From contig NZ_BCQW01000003.1 in the NCBI RefSeq assembly GCF_001552275.1, positions 186,001-250,000 on the forward strand: a stretch of 64,000 nucleotides of DNA, written 5' to 3'. A program made the translations under genes and the position numbers. Each line of letters opens with the position of its first letter. Positions within the stretch are counted from its first letter, which is position 1. The notes beneath the pieces are model-generated. The model saw nothing but the letters and a program-made list of their open reading frames with translations. It was not told where the DNA came from and did no database searches. Of the stretch, positions 1 to 9,673 are shown in pieces. The stretch comes from Amphibacillus sediminis NBRC 103570. Its GTDB lineage: Bacteria; Bacillota; Bacilli; Bacillales; Amphibacillaceae.

Positions 1-382
1 TTTCATGTGCATGTTCAATGGCGGCACTTATTTGTTGCATAATATCAATGGTTTCTTCAACCGAGATCGGGCCATTTTGTTGGATATAACGTTTTAATGT
101 CATTCCATCGACATACTCCATCACCATATAATAAATATCATCTTCTTCATCTACATCATAGATGTTTACGATATTAGGATGGGAGAGACTGGTTGCAGAT
201 TGGGCCTCCCTATGAAAGCGACGAATAAACTCCTCATCATTGGCATACTCAAGCCTTAAGGCTTTAATGGCTACTTCGCGCTCTAAAATGGTGTCATAAC
301 CTAGATAAACATTAGCCATGCCACCTCCCCCAATTAAACGCCTCACTTGATACCGTTCACTTAACTCTCTTCCTTCTAACAA
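1..382 (-). CDS. prkC: Ser/Thr protein kinase PrkC, N-terminal part (cut by window edge)
   Basis: This is the first 127 codons of a membrane-associated Hanks-type Ser/Thr kinase, whose family senses muropeptides through extracellular PASTA domains. Translating the minus strand gives a start [13 protein letters not shown], the glycine-rich loop [13 protein letters not shown], the VAIK lysine (EVAIKALR) and the hinge region [10 protein letters not shown]. The catalytic loop, membrane segment and PASTA repeats lie outside the window. The start is a TTG (380-382) preceded by an AGGTGAT-type ribosome binding site; no ATG in frame fits the family N-terminus. It overlaps the prpC stop codon by 7 bases, so kinase and phosphatase are probably translationally coupled. 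The neighbouring phosphatase PrpC is its expected antagonist. Confidence 0.93.
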   Translation of the reverse strand, partial: MLEGRELSERYQVRRLIGGGGMANVYLGYDTILEREVAIKALRLEYANDEEFIRRFHREAQSATSLSHPNIVNIYDVDEEDDIYYMVMEYVDGMTLKRYIQQNGPISVEETIDIMQQISAAIEHAHE

Positions 383-1134
383 GAGGCATCACCTGCCTCT
401 ATGTCACTAAATTCAGTAAGGACAAGCGTGATGTTATCTTCCCCGCCCCGATCATTAGCCTGCTGAACCATTTCTTCCGCGATTTGTCTCAATGATTGTT
501 CATTGGCAAGGAAATTAGCGAGCTCATCATCTGCAATCTTGTTCGTCAAACCATCCGAACAAATCATTAATCGATCACCCTTTTGCCATGGAGATGAAAA
601 CACATCCGGATCAATGGTCGGGTTTGTTCCGAGTGCTTTCATTAATACATTCTTTCTTGGATGATGCTCAGCGTCTTCACGTGAAATTTGACCTGAACGA
701 ACTAACTCATTTACAAGTGAATGGTCATCTGTAATTTGGGTTAATTGATTATTGTGATAACGATAACAGCGGCTATCACCAATATGAGCAATTGAGACAT
801 GTTCATCGGTATAAATCACCGCAATAACGGTGGTTCCCATACCTTTGCATTCTGGATGTTGCTCAGCATAGTCATACACATTCTGATTAGCTTGTAATAT
901 GTGCTTATTTAGCCATGCTTCAGCAGCATCAGGAGTCGTAATAGCATCCGTCTGCTTCCAAGCTTGTTCAAAATAGTCCTTAACCATTTGACTCGCAACG
1001 TCCCCAGCCTGATGTCCACCCATTCCATCAGCGACTAGGCTAAGTGTTTGGCCTATTTGGTTCTTGAAAACTCCACCAGCATCTTCATTATGCTGCCGTA
1101 CTTTGCCTTGATCTGATAAAAAATACTGCTTCAT
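376..1134 (-). CDS. prpC: PP2C-type protein phosphatase PrpC (Stp1 family)
   Basis: Metal-dependent Ser/Thr phosphatase that reverses phosphorylation by PrkC; cytosolic. The PPM/PP2C metal-site motifs are all visible: RQHNEDAGG near the N-terminus, [12 protein letters not shown] around residue 40, [10 protein letters not shown] in the middle, ICSDGLTNK, and [10 protein letters not shown] near the C-terminus. Family proteins are about 250 residues, and this one is 252 from the ATG at 1134. An upstream in-frame GTG adds four residues, but the AGAGGTG ribosome binding site fits the ATG better. It is the first of a prpC-prkC pair directly downstream of rsmB. In B. subtilis rlmN sits between rsmB and prpC; here only about 60 bases separate them. 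Confidence 0.95.
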   Translation of the reverse strand: MKQYFLSDQGKVRQHNEDAGGVFKNQIGQTLSLVADGMGGHQAGDVASQMVKDYFEQAWKQTDAITTPDAAEAWLNKHILQANQNVYDYAEQHPECKGMGTTVIAVIYTDEHVSIAHIGDSRCYRYHNNQLTQITDDHSLVNELVRSGQISREDAEHHPRKNVLMKALGTNPTIDPDVFSSPWQKGDRLMICSDGLTNKIADDELANFLANEQSLRQIAEEMVQQANDRGGEDNITLVLTEFSDIEAGDASC

Positions 1135-1194
1135 TACATCTCTCACCTCTTATCTCACTTGATCAGATAAACCGATCGTAGATCTTAATTAACT

Positions 1195-2547
1195 TTATTC
1201 CTTTTTATAACGTAATCGTGTTAAAAAAAAGCCATCTGATTGAAAATCATCAGGAAATATTTGCAGTCCATATGGCGTCACTCCTGAACTCTCACGTAAA
1301 AATTCAGGTAATTCTGTAAAAAAGTCTGGATCAACTTCAAATGCCTGATGACTTGATAAAAACTCATTAATGATAATTTCATTTTCCGTCGGATCAACGG
1401 TACAGGTACTATACAAAAGTTTACCATCTTTTTTAAGCAATGGAGAAACTTTATCCAATATTTCATATTGGATTAAAGCAAGTGACTGAACATCATCTGC
1501 TGTTTTCGTATATTTAATATCTGGCTTACCACGAATAACTCCTAAACCAGAGCATGGAACATCAAGCAAAATCCGGTCAAAGCTATTTGACTTATGCTCA
1601 TCAGCTAACAATCGCGCATCCTTCCCTTTGGCACGAATATTAATTAACCCTAATTGCTGAGCCTTCTGGCTGACAAGCTTTGCTTTCTTATTATGTAAAT
1701 CATAAGCATAGACATGACCAGTATTATGCAAAACCTCAGCAATATGGGTGGCTTTACCACCAGGTGCACTACAGGCATCAAGTACAATTTGTCCTTCTGC
1801 TAGATCCATCATTTCCGCAACAAGCATTGAGCTTTGATCTTGCACGGTAAAGACTCCTTCTTTAAAAAGAGGATGTTTTAATACATTCCCTTGCTCCACA
1901 ACCAGCCCTTGCTTCGAAAACGGCGATGCTTTAAGCACAAAGCCTTCTTCCAATAGGATGTCCTGCAATTTTTCTCTAGTCATTTTCAATGGATTGACTC
2001 TTATACTTAAAGGTTTTTGTTGTAAATTAGCCTGACAAATTGAGACTGTTTTTTCTACTCCATAGCAATCAGCCCAACGTTCAACAAGCCATCTAGGGTG
2101 GCTTGTTTCGATTGCAATCTGTTCGATTGAATCAGTTATGTCAGTAAGATCCGGGAAGCCTTGTCGCTGTGCCGAACGAAGCACACCGTTAACTAGCTTT
2201 GCTACACCACTATGACCTCGTCGCTTAGCAATTTCAACTGCTTGATGAAGAATAGCGTGATCTGGCACCTTATCTAAAAACTTCATTTGATAAAATGAAA
2301 GATAAAGCAGCCACTTTACCCAATTCTCAAGCTTATTCGCTTTTTTTACAAAATATTGAGTGTAATAGTTAAGGGTTAGCTTTCGTTGTAATGTTCCATA
2401 AACCAGTTCAGTTAACAACGCTTCATCTTTTGAAGACCAATCTGACTGACTCAAAGCTTGATCGAGGACAAGGTGACTAAAGCCGCCATTATCTCCGATT
2501 CGTTCCAAAACCTTAAGGGCTTGTTGCCTTAATTGATATTTACTCAT
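1195..2547 (-). CDS. rsmB: 16S rRNA (cytosine-967-C5)-methyltransferase RsmB
   Basis: SAM-dependent m5C methyltransferase acting on position 967 of 16S rRNA. The N-terminal ~140 residues form a NusB-like RNA-binding domain (ALKVLERI..., VPDHAILHQAVEIAKRR). The C-terminal Rossmann domain shows the SAM motif LDACSAPGGKATHIAE near residue 257, the motif IV cysteine in LLDVPCSGLGVIRG, and the catalytic cysteine motif YSTCTVDPTENE. At 450 residues it matches family length. Its start lies one base after the fmt stop codon, so it is in an operon with fmt and priA. An older name is sun or yloM. Confidence 0.95.
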   Translation of the reverse strand: MSKYQLRQQALKVLERIGDNGGFSHLVLDQALSQSDWSSKDEALLTELVYGTLQRKLTLNYYTQYFVKKANKLENWVKWLLYLSFYQMKFLDKVPDHAILHQAVEIAKRRGHSGVAKLVNGVLRSAQRQGFPDLTDITDSIEQIAIETSHPRWLVERWADCYGVEKTVSICQANLQQKPLSIRVNPLKMTREKLQDILLEEGFVLKASPFSKQGLVVEQGNVLKHPLFKEGVFTVQDQSSMLVAEMMDLAEGQIVLDACSAPGGKATHIAEVLHNTGHVYAYDLHNKKAKLVSQKAQQLGLINIRAKGKDARLLADEHKSNSFDRILLDVPCSGLGVIRGKPDIKYTKTADDVQSLALIQYEILDKVSPLLKKDGKLLYSTCTVDPTENEIIINEFLSSHQAFEVDPDFFTELPEFLRESSGVTPYGLQIFPDDFQSDGFFLTRLRYKKE

Positions 2548-2548
2548 T

Positions 2549-3487
2549 TCATTCTCCTAGCTTCATTCCTATTTTAAACATTTCTGAACGACCGTTTAAA
2601 TATTCTCTAACAGTCATACGCTTTTTCCCAGATAATTGAATATCCGTGAGTTTAATAACAGTCTTTCCCCCACAGGCGATATAGATACCGTCATTTGTTA
2701 CCTCAATAATCGCACCAGGTGCTTGGTCAGTTTTCATTGAACTAAGCTCCGCCCACCATATTTTTAAGTTTTGACCAGCAATAGTTGTGCTAGCGACAGG
2801 CCATGGATGCAGTCCTCGAATTTGATTATAAACATCTGTTGCTGAGCGTTGCCAATCAATTTGTTCTTGTGCCCGCGTGATGTTAGGGGCATAAGTGGCT
2901 AGACGATCATCTTGTTCTTCAGAAGTTACTGTACCATCAAACAAGGCAGGCAACGTTTTGTGTAGCAATTGAGCACCTGCATCAGCAAGCTTGTCATGCA
3001 GAATACCGACATGATCATCTATCTCGATCGGAACAGCAACCTGATCAATAATCGCACCTGCATCAAGGGCTTCAGCCATGTACATTAAGGTAATCCCTGT
3101 TTCTTTCTTTCCTTGCATAATCGCATAATGAATGGGCGCCCCGCCTCTTAATTCAGGAAGTAATGATGCGTGAACGTTAATACAACCATATTCAGGTGCA
3201 TCTAATAAGCCCTTCGGTAAAATTTGACCAAATGCAGCTGTTACAATTAAATCAGGTTGATAGGCGAGTATTTCTTGAAAGCTATCTTTAACTTTTTCTG
3301 GTTGAAATACTGGTAAGTCGTGTTTAAGTGCCTCTTCTTTAACTGGTGGTGCAGATAGGATACGTTTTCTTCCTTTCGGTCGATCTGGCTGGGTGACAAC
3401 CAGAACCACTTCATATTTGTCATCAAGTAATTGTTTCAGAATTGGTACAGCAAAATCAGGTGTTCCCATAAATACAATTCGCTTCAT
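2549..3487 (-). CDS. fmt: Methionyl-tRNA formyltransferase
   Basis: Transfers a formyl group from 10-formyl-tetrahydrofolate to initiator Met-tRNA. It has the formyltransferase N-terminal fold starting [17 protein letters not shown] and the catalytic block [19 protein letters not shown] (Asn-His, with the SLLPxxRG signature). The C-terminal OB-like domain (QGRxIxxxP-type region) follows. An upstream in-frame start adds five residues (MRLKL), but ATG 3487 has an AGTGAGGT ribosome binding site and matches the family N-terminus. The gene starts next to the priA stop codon; in B. subtilis def (peptide deformylase) separates these two genes, and it is not here. Confidence 0.95.
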   Translation of the reverse strand: MKRIVFMGTPDFAVPILKQLLDDKYEVVLVVTQPDRPKGRKRILSAPPVKEEALKHDLPVFQPEKVKDSFQEILAYQPDLIVTAAFGQILPKGLLDAPEYGCINVHASLLPELRGGAPIHYAIMQGKKETGITLMYMAEALDAGAIIDQVAVPIEIDDHVGILHDKLADAGAQLLHKTLPALFDGTVTSEEQDDRLATYAPNITRAQEQIDWQRSATDVYNQIRGLHPWPVASTTIAGQNLKIWWAELSSMKTDQAPGAIIEVTNDGIYIACGGKTVIKLTDIQLSGKKRMTVREYLNGRSEMFKIGMKLGE

Positions 3488-3502
3488 TAGCTTTAACCTC
3501 AC

Positions 3503-5911
3503 TTACATTAATTGATAGGGTTGAAGATCTATCTGAATCATTAAGTCATCTTTTCTGATCATGTCTTCATAATAGGATAGTATTTTTGATAAAATACGTT
3601 TTTGTTCTGGCTCTTCTTTATATTTTATCATGCATTGGTAGCGATAGCGATTTTTTATCCGCTCTAACGGTGATGGGGTCGGACCTAATACACGTGCTTG
3701 TTTGGATAAATATTTAATTAGTAATTGACTAATCGTTCGAGTTACATCTAGAGCTTGATTAGGATTGGGATGTGATACCGTGATCAATGTTATATAATAA
3801 TATGGTGGGTATTGATAAGCTCGGCGCAAAGCCATTTCTTTCTCGAAAAAACCCTGGTAATTATAGTTTTTGGCCATCTCTATACTATAGTGATCAGGTG
3901 TGTAGGTTTGGACAATTACTTCTCCTTCTAATTGATGACGACCAGCACGTCCACTCACCTGGGTTAATAGTTGAAAGGTTTTTTCAGCTGCTCTAAAATC
4001 AGGTAAATTTAATAAACTATCAGCTGCTAGTACGCCGACTAATGTAACCTCAGGAAAATCCAACCCCTTGGCGATCATCTGCGTTCCAAGTAAAATATCC
4101 GCTTCCTTGCGGGCAAATTTCTTAAGTAATTGTTCATGCGAGCCTTTCTTCCTTGTTGTGTCTACATCCATACGAATAACACGAGCTTCAGGAATAAGTT
4201 GATTAAGTGTTTCTTCTACTTTTTGTGTTCCTGTTCCAAAATAACGAATCGTACTAGACTCACAGTTTGGGCAAACTGTGGGCATATCCTCTTGGTGGTG
4301 ACAATAATGACATTTTAATTTATTTTGGTGACGGTGATAAGTAAGCGAAATATCACAATGTGGGCATTGAATAACATGTCCACAATCCCGGCACATGACG
4401 AAAGTAGAGTAACCCCTTCTATTTAGAAATAAAACGATTTGTTCCTTCTTGATTAGCCGCTGTTCGATGGCCTCTTTTAGTTGACGGGAAAACATGGTTC
4501 GATTCCCTGCATGAAGTTCTTCCCGCATATCAACAATGTCGATTTGAGGCATAGAGCTATCATTCATCCGATTTGGCATCGCCAATAATTGATAAACACC
4601 CTTTGTCGCTCTTGCAAAGCTTTCTAGAGTTGGTGTTGCACTTCCTAAGATGACAGGGCACCGATGTGTTTCAGCTCTTTTAATGGCAACATCCTTCACA
4701 TGATAACGCGGATGATCTTCTTGTTTATAGCTAGACTCATGCTCCTCATCGATGATAATTAACCCAATATTTTCAAATGGAGCAAAAATCGCAGACCGTG
4801 CACCTACTACGACTTGCACTTCTTTACGCTGGATTTTACGCCACTCATCAAAACGTTCTCCCTTTGACAGCGCACTATGCATCACCGCAACCTTGGAACC
4901 AAAACGTCCTTTAAAACGCTCCACCATCTGAGGGGTAAGCGCTATTTCAGGGACAAGCACGATCGCTTCTTTGCCCAAGGTTAAAGCTTGTGCAATAGCT
5001 TGTAAATAAACCTCTGTTTTTCCGCTTCCGGTAACACCATGTAGTAGAAAAACATCATGTTGCTCAGCATTCAAGGCCTTTGATATTTGCTCTAATGCCT
5101 GATGCTGCTGAGGCTTAAGCTGTAAAGGCTCCGTACGATGGATCGTTTGGTCCTGGTAAGGATTACGATAAGCTTCTGCTTGAAAAGTTTCGATAATCTC
5201 GTCAGTGATTAACGGATTTAATGTTTGTCTTGATACTTGAACATTGCTTAATAATTGCTTTAATTGAATCGGTTCTTGGTTTTCCATAAAGTATTTGATA
5301 ACTGCCTGTTGCTTAACCGCACGTATAGACAGCCCTGCTAAATAATCGTCTAACTCTTGTTTAGACGCTATACATCTGATCATCGTCACGGTCTTGTATG
5401 TGGCTTTACTCTTCACTTGCTGAATAATTTCAATATCACCATCTGCCACAGCTTGCTTAAGCTTGGCTAAAGAACCATTTTGGTCAACAAATTCCTCAAA
5501 GTTTATGTAATCCCGTCCTGCAAATATTGCCTCAAGTTCCTCGATTAATTCAACTGTAGTTAAGCGATGCAATATTTTTTGGTAACCTGCACGTAATGCT
5601 TGAGGGAGCATTGCTTGAAAAGCTGAAATATAAAAACTCATCGTATGTTCGGCCATCCACTTGCCCAGCTCGATAAGTTCTTCTGTCAACACAGGGGTTA
5701 GATCCATGATGTCTTTAATTGGTTTTAATTGATCGCGTACTGAATTTGGCTCAATAGCCAGTACATAGCCCATGATCATGCGGGGGCCAAATGGAACGGT
5801 AACACGCATTCCCGCTTCAAGCGATCCGTCTAAATGAGCTGGTATCAAATAATCAAATATTTTATTGGTTTGTGAGGCTGGTACATCAACGACTACTTTT
5901 GCAACCGTCAC
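3503..5911 (-). CDS. priA: Primosomal replication-restart helicase PriA
   Basis: ATP-dependent 3'-5' DNA helicase that reloads the replisome at stalled forks. Features in order are the N-terminal 3'BD domain (FDYLIPAHLDGSLEAGMRV), a winged-helix part, Walker A GVTGSGKTEVYL near residue 292, and Walker B IIIDEEHESSYKQED near residue 388. A zinc-binding insertion has paired cysteines (CRDCGHVIQCPHC, KCHYCHHQ, CPNCES) at about residues 505-555. The helicase C motif with GTQMIAKGLDFP and the QVSGRAGR block follow. The 802 residues match the family. The start is GTG preceded by AGGGGT, two bases after the coaBC stop. Confidence 0.96.
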   Translation of the reverse strand: MTVAKVVVDVPASQTNKIFDYLIPAHLDGSLEAGMRVTVPFGPRMIMGYVLAIEPNSVRDQLKPIKDIMDLTPVLTEELIELGKWMAEHTMSFYISAFQAMLPQALRAGYQKILHRLTTVELIEELEAIFAGRDYINFEEFVDQNGSLAKLKQAVADGDIEIIQQVKSKATYKTVTMIRCIASKQELDDYLAGLSIRAVKQQAVIKYFMENQEPIQLKQLLSNVQVSRQTLNPLITDEIIETFQAEAYRNPYQDQTIHRTEPLQLKPQQHQALEQISKALNAEQHDVFLLHGVTGSGKTEVYLQAIAQALTLGKEAIVLVPEIALTPQMVERFKGRFGSKVAVMHSALSKGERFDEWRKIQRKEVQVVVGARSAIFAPFENIGLIIIDEEHESSYKQEDHPRYHVKDVAIKRAETHRCPVILGSATPTLESFARATKGVYQLLAMPNRMNDSSMPQIDIVDMREELHAGNRTMFSRQLKEAIEQRLIKKEQIVLFLNRRGYSTFVMCRDCGHVIQCPHCDISLTYHRHQNKLKCHYCHHQEDMPTVCPNCESSTIRYFGTGTQKVEETLNQLIPEARVIRMDVDTTRKKGSHEQLLKKFARKEADILLGTQMIAKGLDFPEVTLVGVLAADSLLNLPDFRAAEKTFQLLTQVSGRAGRHQLEGEVIVQTYTPDHYSIEMAKNYNYQGFFEKEMALRRAYQYPPYYYITLITVSHPNPNQALDVTRTISQLLIKYLSKQARVLGPTPSPLERIKNRYRYQCMIKYKEEPEQKRILSKILSYYEDMIRKDDLMIQIDLQPYQLM

Positions 5912-5913
5912 AA

Positions 5914-7116
5914 TTAATCGACCCCTATTTCTTTAATAATAAAATGTAGCAGTTGTTCAGCTATCGCTTGTTTACTCGTTAATGCTATTTTTTCTTCCAT
6001 ACCCGTTTTTGTGATCAGATGAACCTCATTGGTATCCGTACCAAATCCAGCTCCTGGTAAAGAAATATCGTTAATAACGATAGCGTCTAAATTCTTTTCG
6101 ATCAGCTTTGCTTTTCCATACTCCTTTATCTGATCAGTTTCTGCAGCAAAGCCAACTAAATATTGCTGTTCTTTCTGTTTTCCTAATTCTTTTAAAATGT
6201 CCCGCGTTCTTTCTAACTCTATTTGAAGCATCCCTGGTTGTTTCTTCAATTTTTGGTCATAGGTTTTAACTGGACGATAATCCGCAACAGCTGCTGATTT
6301 AATCACAATATCCTGGTCATGATAATGTGCGAGCATCGCTTGATACATTTCTTCAGCTGAGGTGACGTCTATTCGTTTAACATCCTTTGGGGTGTCGAGT
6401 TGCACTGGGCCAGAAATAAGCGTAACCATTGCCCCAAGTTTAGCAGCCGCTTCAGCAAGCGCATAGCCCATTTTACCAGAGGAATGATTGGTAAAGAAAC
6501 GAACAGGATCAATCTTCTCTTTAGTCGGACCAGCCGAGATTAGTACTTTCTTACCCTGTAGCAAAGATCGGCGCTTAAATGCATCTGCTAAATAGTTAAA
6601 AATAGCTTCTGGTTCAGCCAACCGTCCTTTTCCAACATAACCTTCTGCTAAATAACCAACATCAGGCTCAATAATTTGACAACCTCTTTCACTAAGTGTT
6701 TTTAAATTGGCTTGAACAGCTTGGTGCTGATACATATGTACGTTCATAGCTGGTGCTATGTATATCGGTGCCTCAGTAGCTAGTAAAGTAGTTGAGAGCA
6801 TATCATCAGCAATTCCATTCGCATATTTACCAATAATATTGGCTGTAGCTGGAGCCACGACAAAAGCATCAGCCCAATCTGCCAGTTCAATATGCTGAAT
6901 ATGCGAGGCACTTACTTCTTTAAACGTATCTAGGTAAACGGGTTGCTTTGAGACAGCTTGAAATGATAGAGGGGTGACAAATTGTTGTGCCCCGTTTGTC
7001 ATAATCACCTTAACCGTTGCTCCCGCTTGTGTCAGTTTACTTGTTAAGGCAACTGCCTTATATGCTGCAATCCCACCGGTAACGCCTAAAACAATACGTT
7101 TTTGATCAAACATCAT
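5914..7116 (-). CDS. coaBC: Bifunctional phosphopantothenoylcysteine decarboxylase / synthetase
   Basis: Catalyses two consecutive steps of coenzyme A synthesis. The N-terminal FMN flavoprotein domain (CoaC) shows GVTGGIAAYKA at the start and the PAMNVHMY substrate-binding motif near residue 122. The C-terminal CoaB domain begins around residue 188 with VLISAGPTKEKIDPVRFFTNHSSGKMG and contains KSAAVADYRP. At 400 residues it is a full-length fusion. Two consecutive ATGs follow an AAGGAGTGA ribosome binding site and either could be used. It starts an apparent run coaBC-priA-fmt-rsmB-prpC-prkC and is separated from rpoZ by about 150 bases containing an inverted repeat. Confidence 0.95.
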   Translation of the reverse strand: MMFDQKRIVLGVTGGIAAYKAVALTSKLTQAGATVKVIMTNGAQQFVTPLSFQAVSKQPVYLDTFKEVSASHIQHIELADWADAFVVAPATANIIGKYANGIADDMLSTTLLATEAPIYIAPAMNVHMYQHQAVQANLKTLSERGCQIIEPDVGYLAEGYVGKGRLAEPEAIFNYLADAFKRRSLLQGKKVLISAGPTKEKIDPVRFFTNHSSGKMGYALAEAAAKLGAMVTLISGPVQLDTPKDVKRIDVTSAEEMYQAMLAHYHDQDIVIKSAAVADYRPVKTYDQKLKKQPGMLQIELERTRDILKELGKQKEQQYLVGFAAETDQIKEYGKAKLIEKNLDAIVINDISLPGAGFGTDTNEVHLITKTGMEEKIALTSKQAIAEQLLHFIIKEIGVD

Positions 7117-7223
7117 GATTCACTCCTTCTCAGTTAATCCCAACCACACCATCTTATCCTAAACCATCTCTCAGTACTTCTTTCGGAACCTCTACCTTGA
7201 TGGACGAATAATTATAGACGAAA

Positions 7224-7250
7224 CCCTCGTATGCCACTGGCAAACGAGGG
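7224..7250. terminator. Inverted repeat between rpoZ and coaBC, possible weak terminator
   Basis: CCCTCGT (7224-7230) pairs with ACGAGGG (7244-7250), and the loop can pair further through TGCC and GGCA. On the minus strand the stem is followed only by a short pyrimidine run (TTTCGTCT), so termination would be weak. It sits directly after rpoZ in transcription order. Confidence 0.35.
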
Positions 7251-7270
7251 AAACCTTAATGTCGACGTGA

Positions 7271-7486
7271 TTAGCGTCTTTCAGTATAATCGGTTGAGAT
7301 ATAGGTTAATTTGCCTGAATTAATTTCTTCTAAGGCAACTCCAACATTTTTAGCAGACTTAGGATTATCCACTTGAATAATCTTAGTATCTTGAATTTGT
7401 CTGGCACGCCGAGCAGATAACGTGACTAATGTGTATTTTGAATTAATCTTTGTTTGTAATTGGTCAATTGATGGTTCTAACATCAT
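7271..7486 (-). CDS. rpoZ: RNA polymerase omega subunit
   Basis: Small RNA polymerase subunit that helps assemble the beta-prime subunit. At 71 residues it is typical of Firmicute omega. It shows the family core of an N-terminal substrate-like helix (MLEPSIDQL), the [14 protein letters not shown] stretch, and the [17 protein letters not shown]-terminal region. It follows gmk with an ATGA-type overlap, as in B. subtilis where gmk and rpoZ are adjacent. A GAGGTGAGT ribosome binding site precedes two consecutive ATGs. Confidence 0.93.
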   Translation of the reverse strand: MMLEPSIDQLQTKINSKYTLVTLSARRARQIQDTKIIQVDNPKSAKNVGVALEEINSGKLTYISTDYTERR

Positions 7487-8103
7487 GATTGACTCACCTC
7501 CAATAATTTCTTATATTGACTAGCAACACGCTCGCGTTTACAATGTTCGCTTTTGACAATAGCTTGCACTTTTTCCACTGCGCTTTCGACTTTATCATTA
7601 ACGACGACATAATCATAAGCATCCATCAGTTCAATTTCGTCCTTGGCTGCCTTTAAACGATTCATGACAAGCGCTTCTGTCTCTGTCCCTCGATTGACGA
7701 TGCGATTCTTCAATTCTTCTAAGCTAGGTGGTGACAAGAATATAAAAACACCTTCAGGAAAATTTTCTTTAACCTGTAATGCACCTTGTACTTCAATTTC
7801 TAAAAAGACATCTTTTCCTTTTTCAAGTGTCTCTTCCACATAGTGGCGTGGTGTGCCATAATAATTGCCTACATATTCTGCATGCTCTAATAATTGATTA
7901 TCTTCTATCATTTGCTCAAATTCATCTCGAGAGCGATAAAAGTAATCAACCCCTTCTTTTTCTCCTGATCTCATCGGGCGCGTGGTCATTGAAATAGAAT
8001 ATTGTAAGGCTGTATCCTTTTGAAATAACGCCTTTCTAACTGTCCCTTTTCCAACACCAGATGGACCTGATAAAACAAATAAAATTCCCTTCTGCTCAAT
8101 CAA
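7483..8103 (-). CDS. gmk: Guanylate kinase
   Basis: Phosphorylates GMP to GDP with ATP, supplying guanine nucleotides. The P-loop [10 protein letters not shown] lies near residues 12-21. The GMP-binding region ([22 protein letters not shown] and [10 protein letters not shown]) and the lid segment follow. The 206 residues are of normal length. The initiation codon is TTG (8101-8103) behind a GGAGGG ribosome binding site. Its stop overlaps the rpoZ start. In transcription order it lies downstream of remA, with a family B repeat in between. Confidence 0.95.
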   Translation of the reverse strand: MIEQKGILFVLSGPSGVGKGTVRKALFQKDTALQYSISMTTRPMRSGEKEGVDYFYRSRDEFEQMIEDNQLLEHAEYVGNYYGTPRHYVEETLEKGKDVFLEIEVQGALQVKENFPEGVFIFLSPPSLEELKNRIVNRGTETEALVMNRLKAAKDEIELMDAYDYVVVNDKVESAVEKVQAIVKSEHCKRERVASQYKKLLEVSQS

Positions 8104-8214
8104 CGGTTCAATCCCTCCACTTTATCATTATCAGCTAACCTAGTTATTAAAAAAACATAATGGCAACTATGTATATTGAGTATGGCTATATGCCCATAGC
8201 ACTTATCCCTCTAT

Positions 8215-8407
8215 CAAACGCGTCTTGGCGTTTTTTGCGCCCAGATGTTATCGAGCTTTACTCGATAAATTTCCGCTGAAAATCTGGCTGTATCGCCCAA
8301 GGCTTTAACTTTATTCAGCATGGGGTATGTCCCCCCTGAATGGAATACATATTTGCATTCACTTTACCACTTATAGCAGTGGGAGACTTCTGCTGAATGA
8401 AGTTAAA
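8215..8407 (+). repeat. Dispersed repeat family B, copy B1
   Basis: About 193 bp between gmk and remA that is recognisably the same sequence as 51410-51600. It has two modules. The left one (8215-8300) contains a perfect small hairpin ATCGAG/CTCGAT and a larger CCAGAT/ATCTGG pairing. The right one (about 8301-8407) is bounded by an imperfect inverted repeat, CTTTAACTTTATTCAGC and GCTGAATGAAGTTAAA. It explains almost all of the 320-base gene-free stretch here. No coding capacity is evident. Confidence 0.8.
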
Positions 8408-8423
8408 ATCTTAGCAACAAATA

Positions 8424-8687
8424 TTAAGACTCATCAAGCTCTTCTTCATGACTTAATACGCGTTGACCGACTGTCTCTGGCTGAACAGCAGATAAAACGA
8501 CATGATCACTATCGGTAATGATCACAGCTCGTGTTCGTCTGCCATAAGTCGCATCAACCAATTTGTTATTCTCCCTCGCTACGGAAATAATCCGTTTAAT
8601 TGGCGCTGATTCTGGTGATACAATCGTAATAATTCGATTAGCCGAAACAACATTACCAAAGCCAATATTAATTAATCGTAAGCTCAA
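8424..8687 (-). CDS. remA: RemA/YlzA family DNA-binding matrix regulator
   Basis: Small DNA-binding protein; the B. subtilis homologue activates extracellular-matrix and osmoprotection operons. This 87-residue protein has the very conserved family core: [20 protein letters not shown], the SAPIKR motif, and [16 protein letters not shown]. Its start is TTG (8685-8687) after an AGGGGGAGC ribosome binding site. Its neighbours yloC upstream and gmk downstream are the usual ones. The C-terminus ([11 protein letters not shown]) is acidic. Confidence 0.93.
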   Translation of the reverse strand: MSLRLINIGFGNVVSANRIITIVSPESAPIKRIISVARENNKLVDATYGRRTRAVIITDSDHVVLSAVQPETVGQRVLSHEEELDES

Positions 8688-8791
8688 TCCTGCTCCCCCT
8701 CTTGATAGGTAAGGCTCTCGTCTCTGTTAATCTACCCTTATATGATCTTATCTTTATTATTATAGTATAAATTAAACCTTTTTGAAAATGG

Positions 8792-9673
8792 TTATTCGAT
8801 ATTTTGAACCTGCTCTTTAACCTTTTCAATCTCAGCCTTTAACCAAACAACCTGTGTACCTATCTTAACATCATTTGCTTTTGCGCCAATTGTATTTGCT
8901 TCTCTTCCCAATTCTTGAACGATAAAGTCTAGCTTACGCCCGATTTCATTCGATTGCACAAATAGCTCCTTCATTTGATTGAGGTGACTATTGATTCTAG
9001 TTAGTTCTTCAGTTATATCTCCCTTTTCTGCTAATATCGCTAGCTCTTGAAAAAAACGATCTTCTCTTTTTATATTATGGTGCTCTAATAATTTATCTAA
9101 ACGTTCAACCATGCGATTATAATAAGCGTGTCTAATTTGTTCACGCTGATCAGTTAACTCTAAGACAGTATCTGAGATGACATTAATTCGCGAACTAATA
9201 TCTGCCATTAATGCCTGACCCTCTTGCTCTCTCATTTGGTTCACCTGTAAGCAAGTAGCTTCAATCGTACTGATCACCTGTTTTACTAACTCTTGGTCCA
9301 GCTCTGATTTTTCTACAAGTTGAAAAATATCGGTTAATTCAGGCAACTTTGGCAGTAACCATTCGGCTTGGTCAGTAAAACGAGATGAAATATCCTGAAG
9401 CGCCTTATGGTACTGATCAAGTAACGCCCAATTAATAGTAACCGTTTGTTCTGTAAAAGCCCCATTCTCAATCATTAAATATAGCTCGATCCGACCACGT
9501 CGGAAATATTTTTGTATCATGTGCTTGATCGCCTGCTCATAGGGATTGAATACCTTTGGCAGATGAAGTGACATATCTAAAAAACGATGGTTGACTGACT
9601 TTATTTCAACGATTAGCCTACCATTCGTTAATTCTATTTCAGAGCGACCAAAACCAGTCATACTTTTTACCAT
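8792..9673 (-). CDS. yloC: YicC/YloC-type endoribonuclease family protein
   Basis: A 293-residue member of the YicC family, hexameric endoribonucleases by work on the E. coli protein. The N-terminal signature MVKSMTGFGRSEIE and IKSVNHRFLDMSLHLP, and the C-terminal DUF1732 block with FIVQELGREANTIGAKAND, are intact. The start is ATG after a GAGGATG ribosome binding site. It is followed by remA and gmk, the usual order in Bacillaceae. The cellular substrate cannot be told from sequence. Confidence 0.92.
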   Translation of the reverse strand: MVKSMTGFGRSEIELTNGRLIVEIKSVNHRFLDMSLHLPKVFNPYEQAIKHMIQKYFRRGRIELYLMIENGAFTEQTVTINWALLDQYHKALQDISSRFTDQAEWLLPKLPELTDIFQLVEKSELDQELVKQVISTIEATCLQVNQMREQEGQALMADISSRINVISDTVLELTDQREQIRHAYYNRMVERLDKLLEHHNIKREDRFFQELAILAEKGDITEELTRINSHLNQMKELFVQSNEIGRKLDFIVQELGREANTIGAKANDVKIGTQVVWLKAEIEKVKEQVQNIE

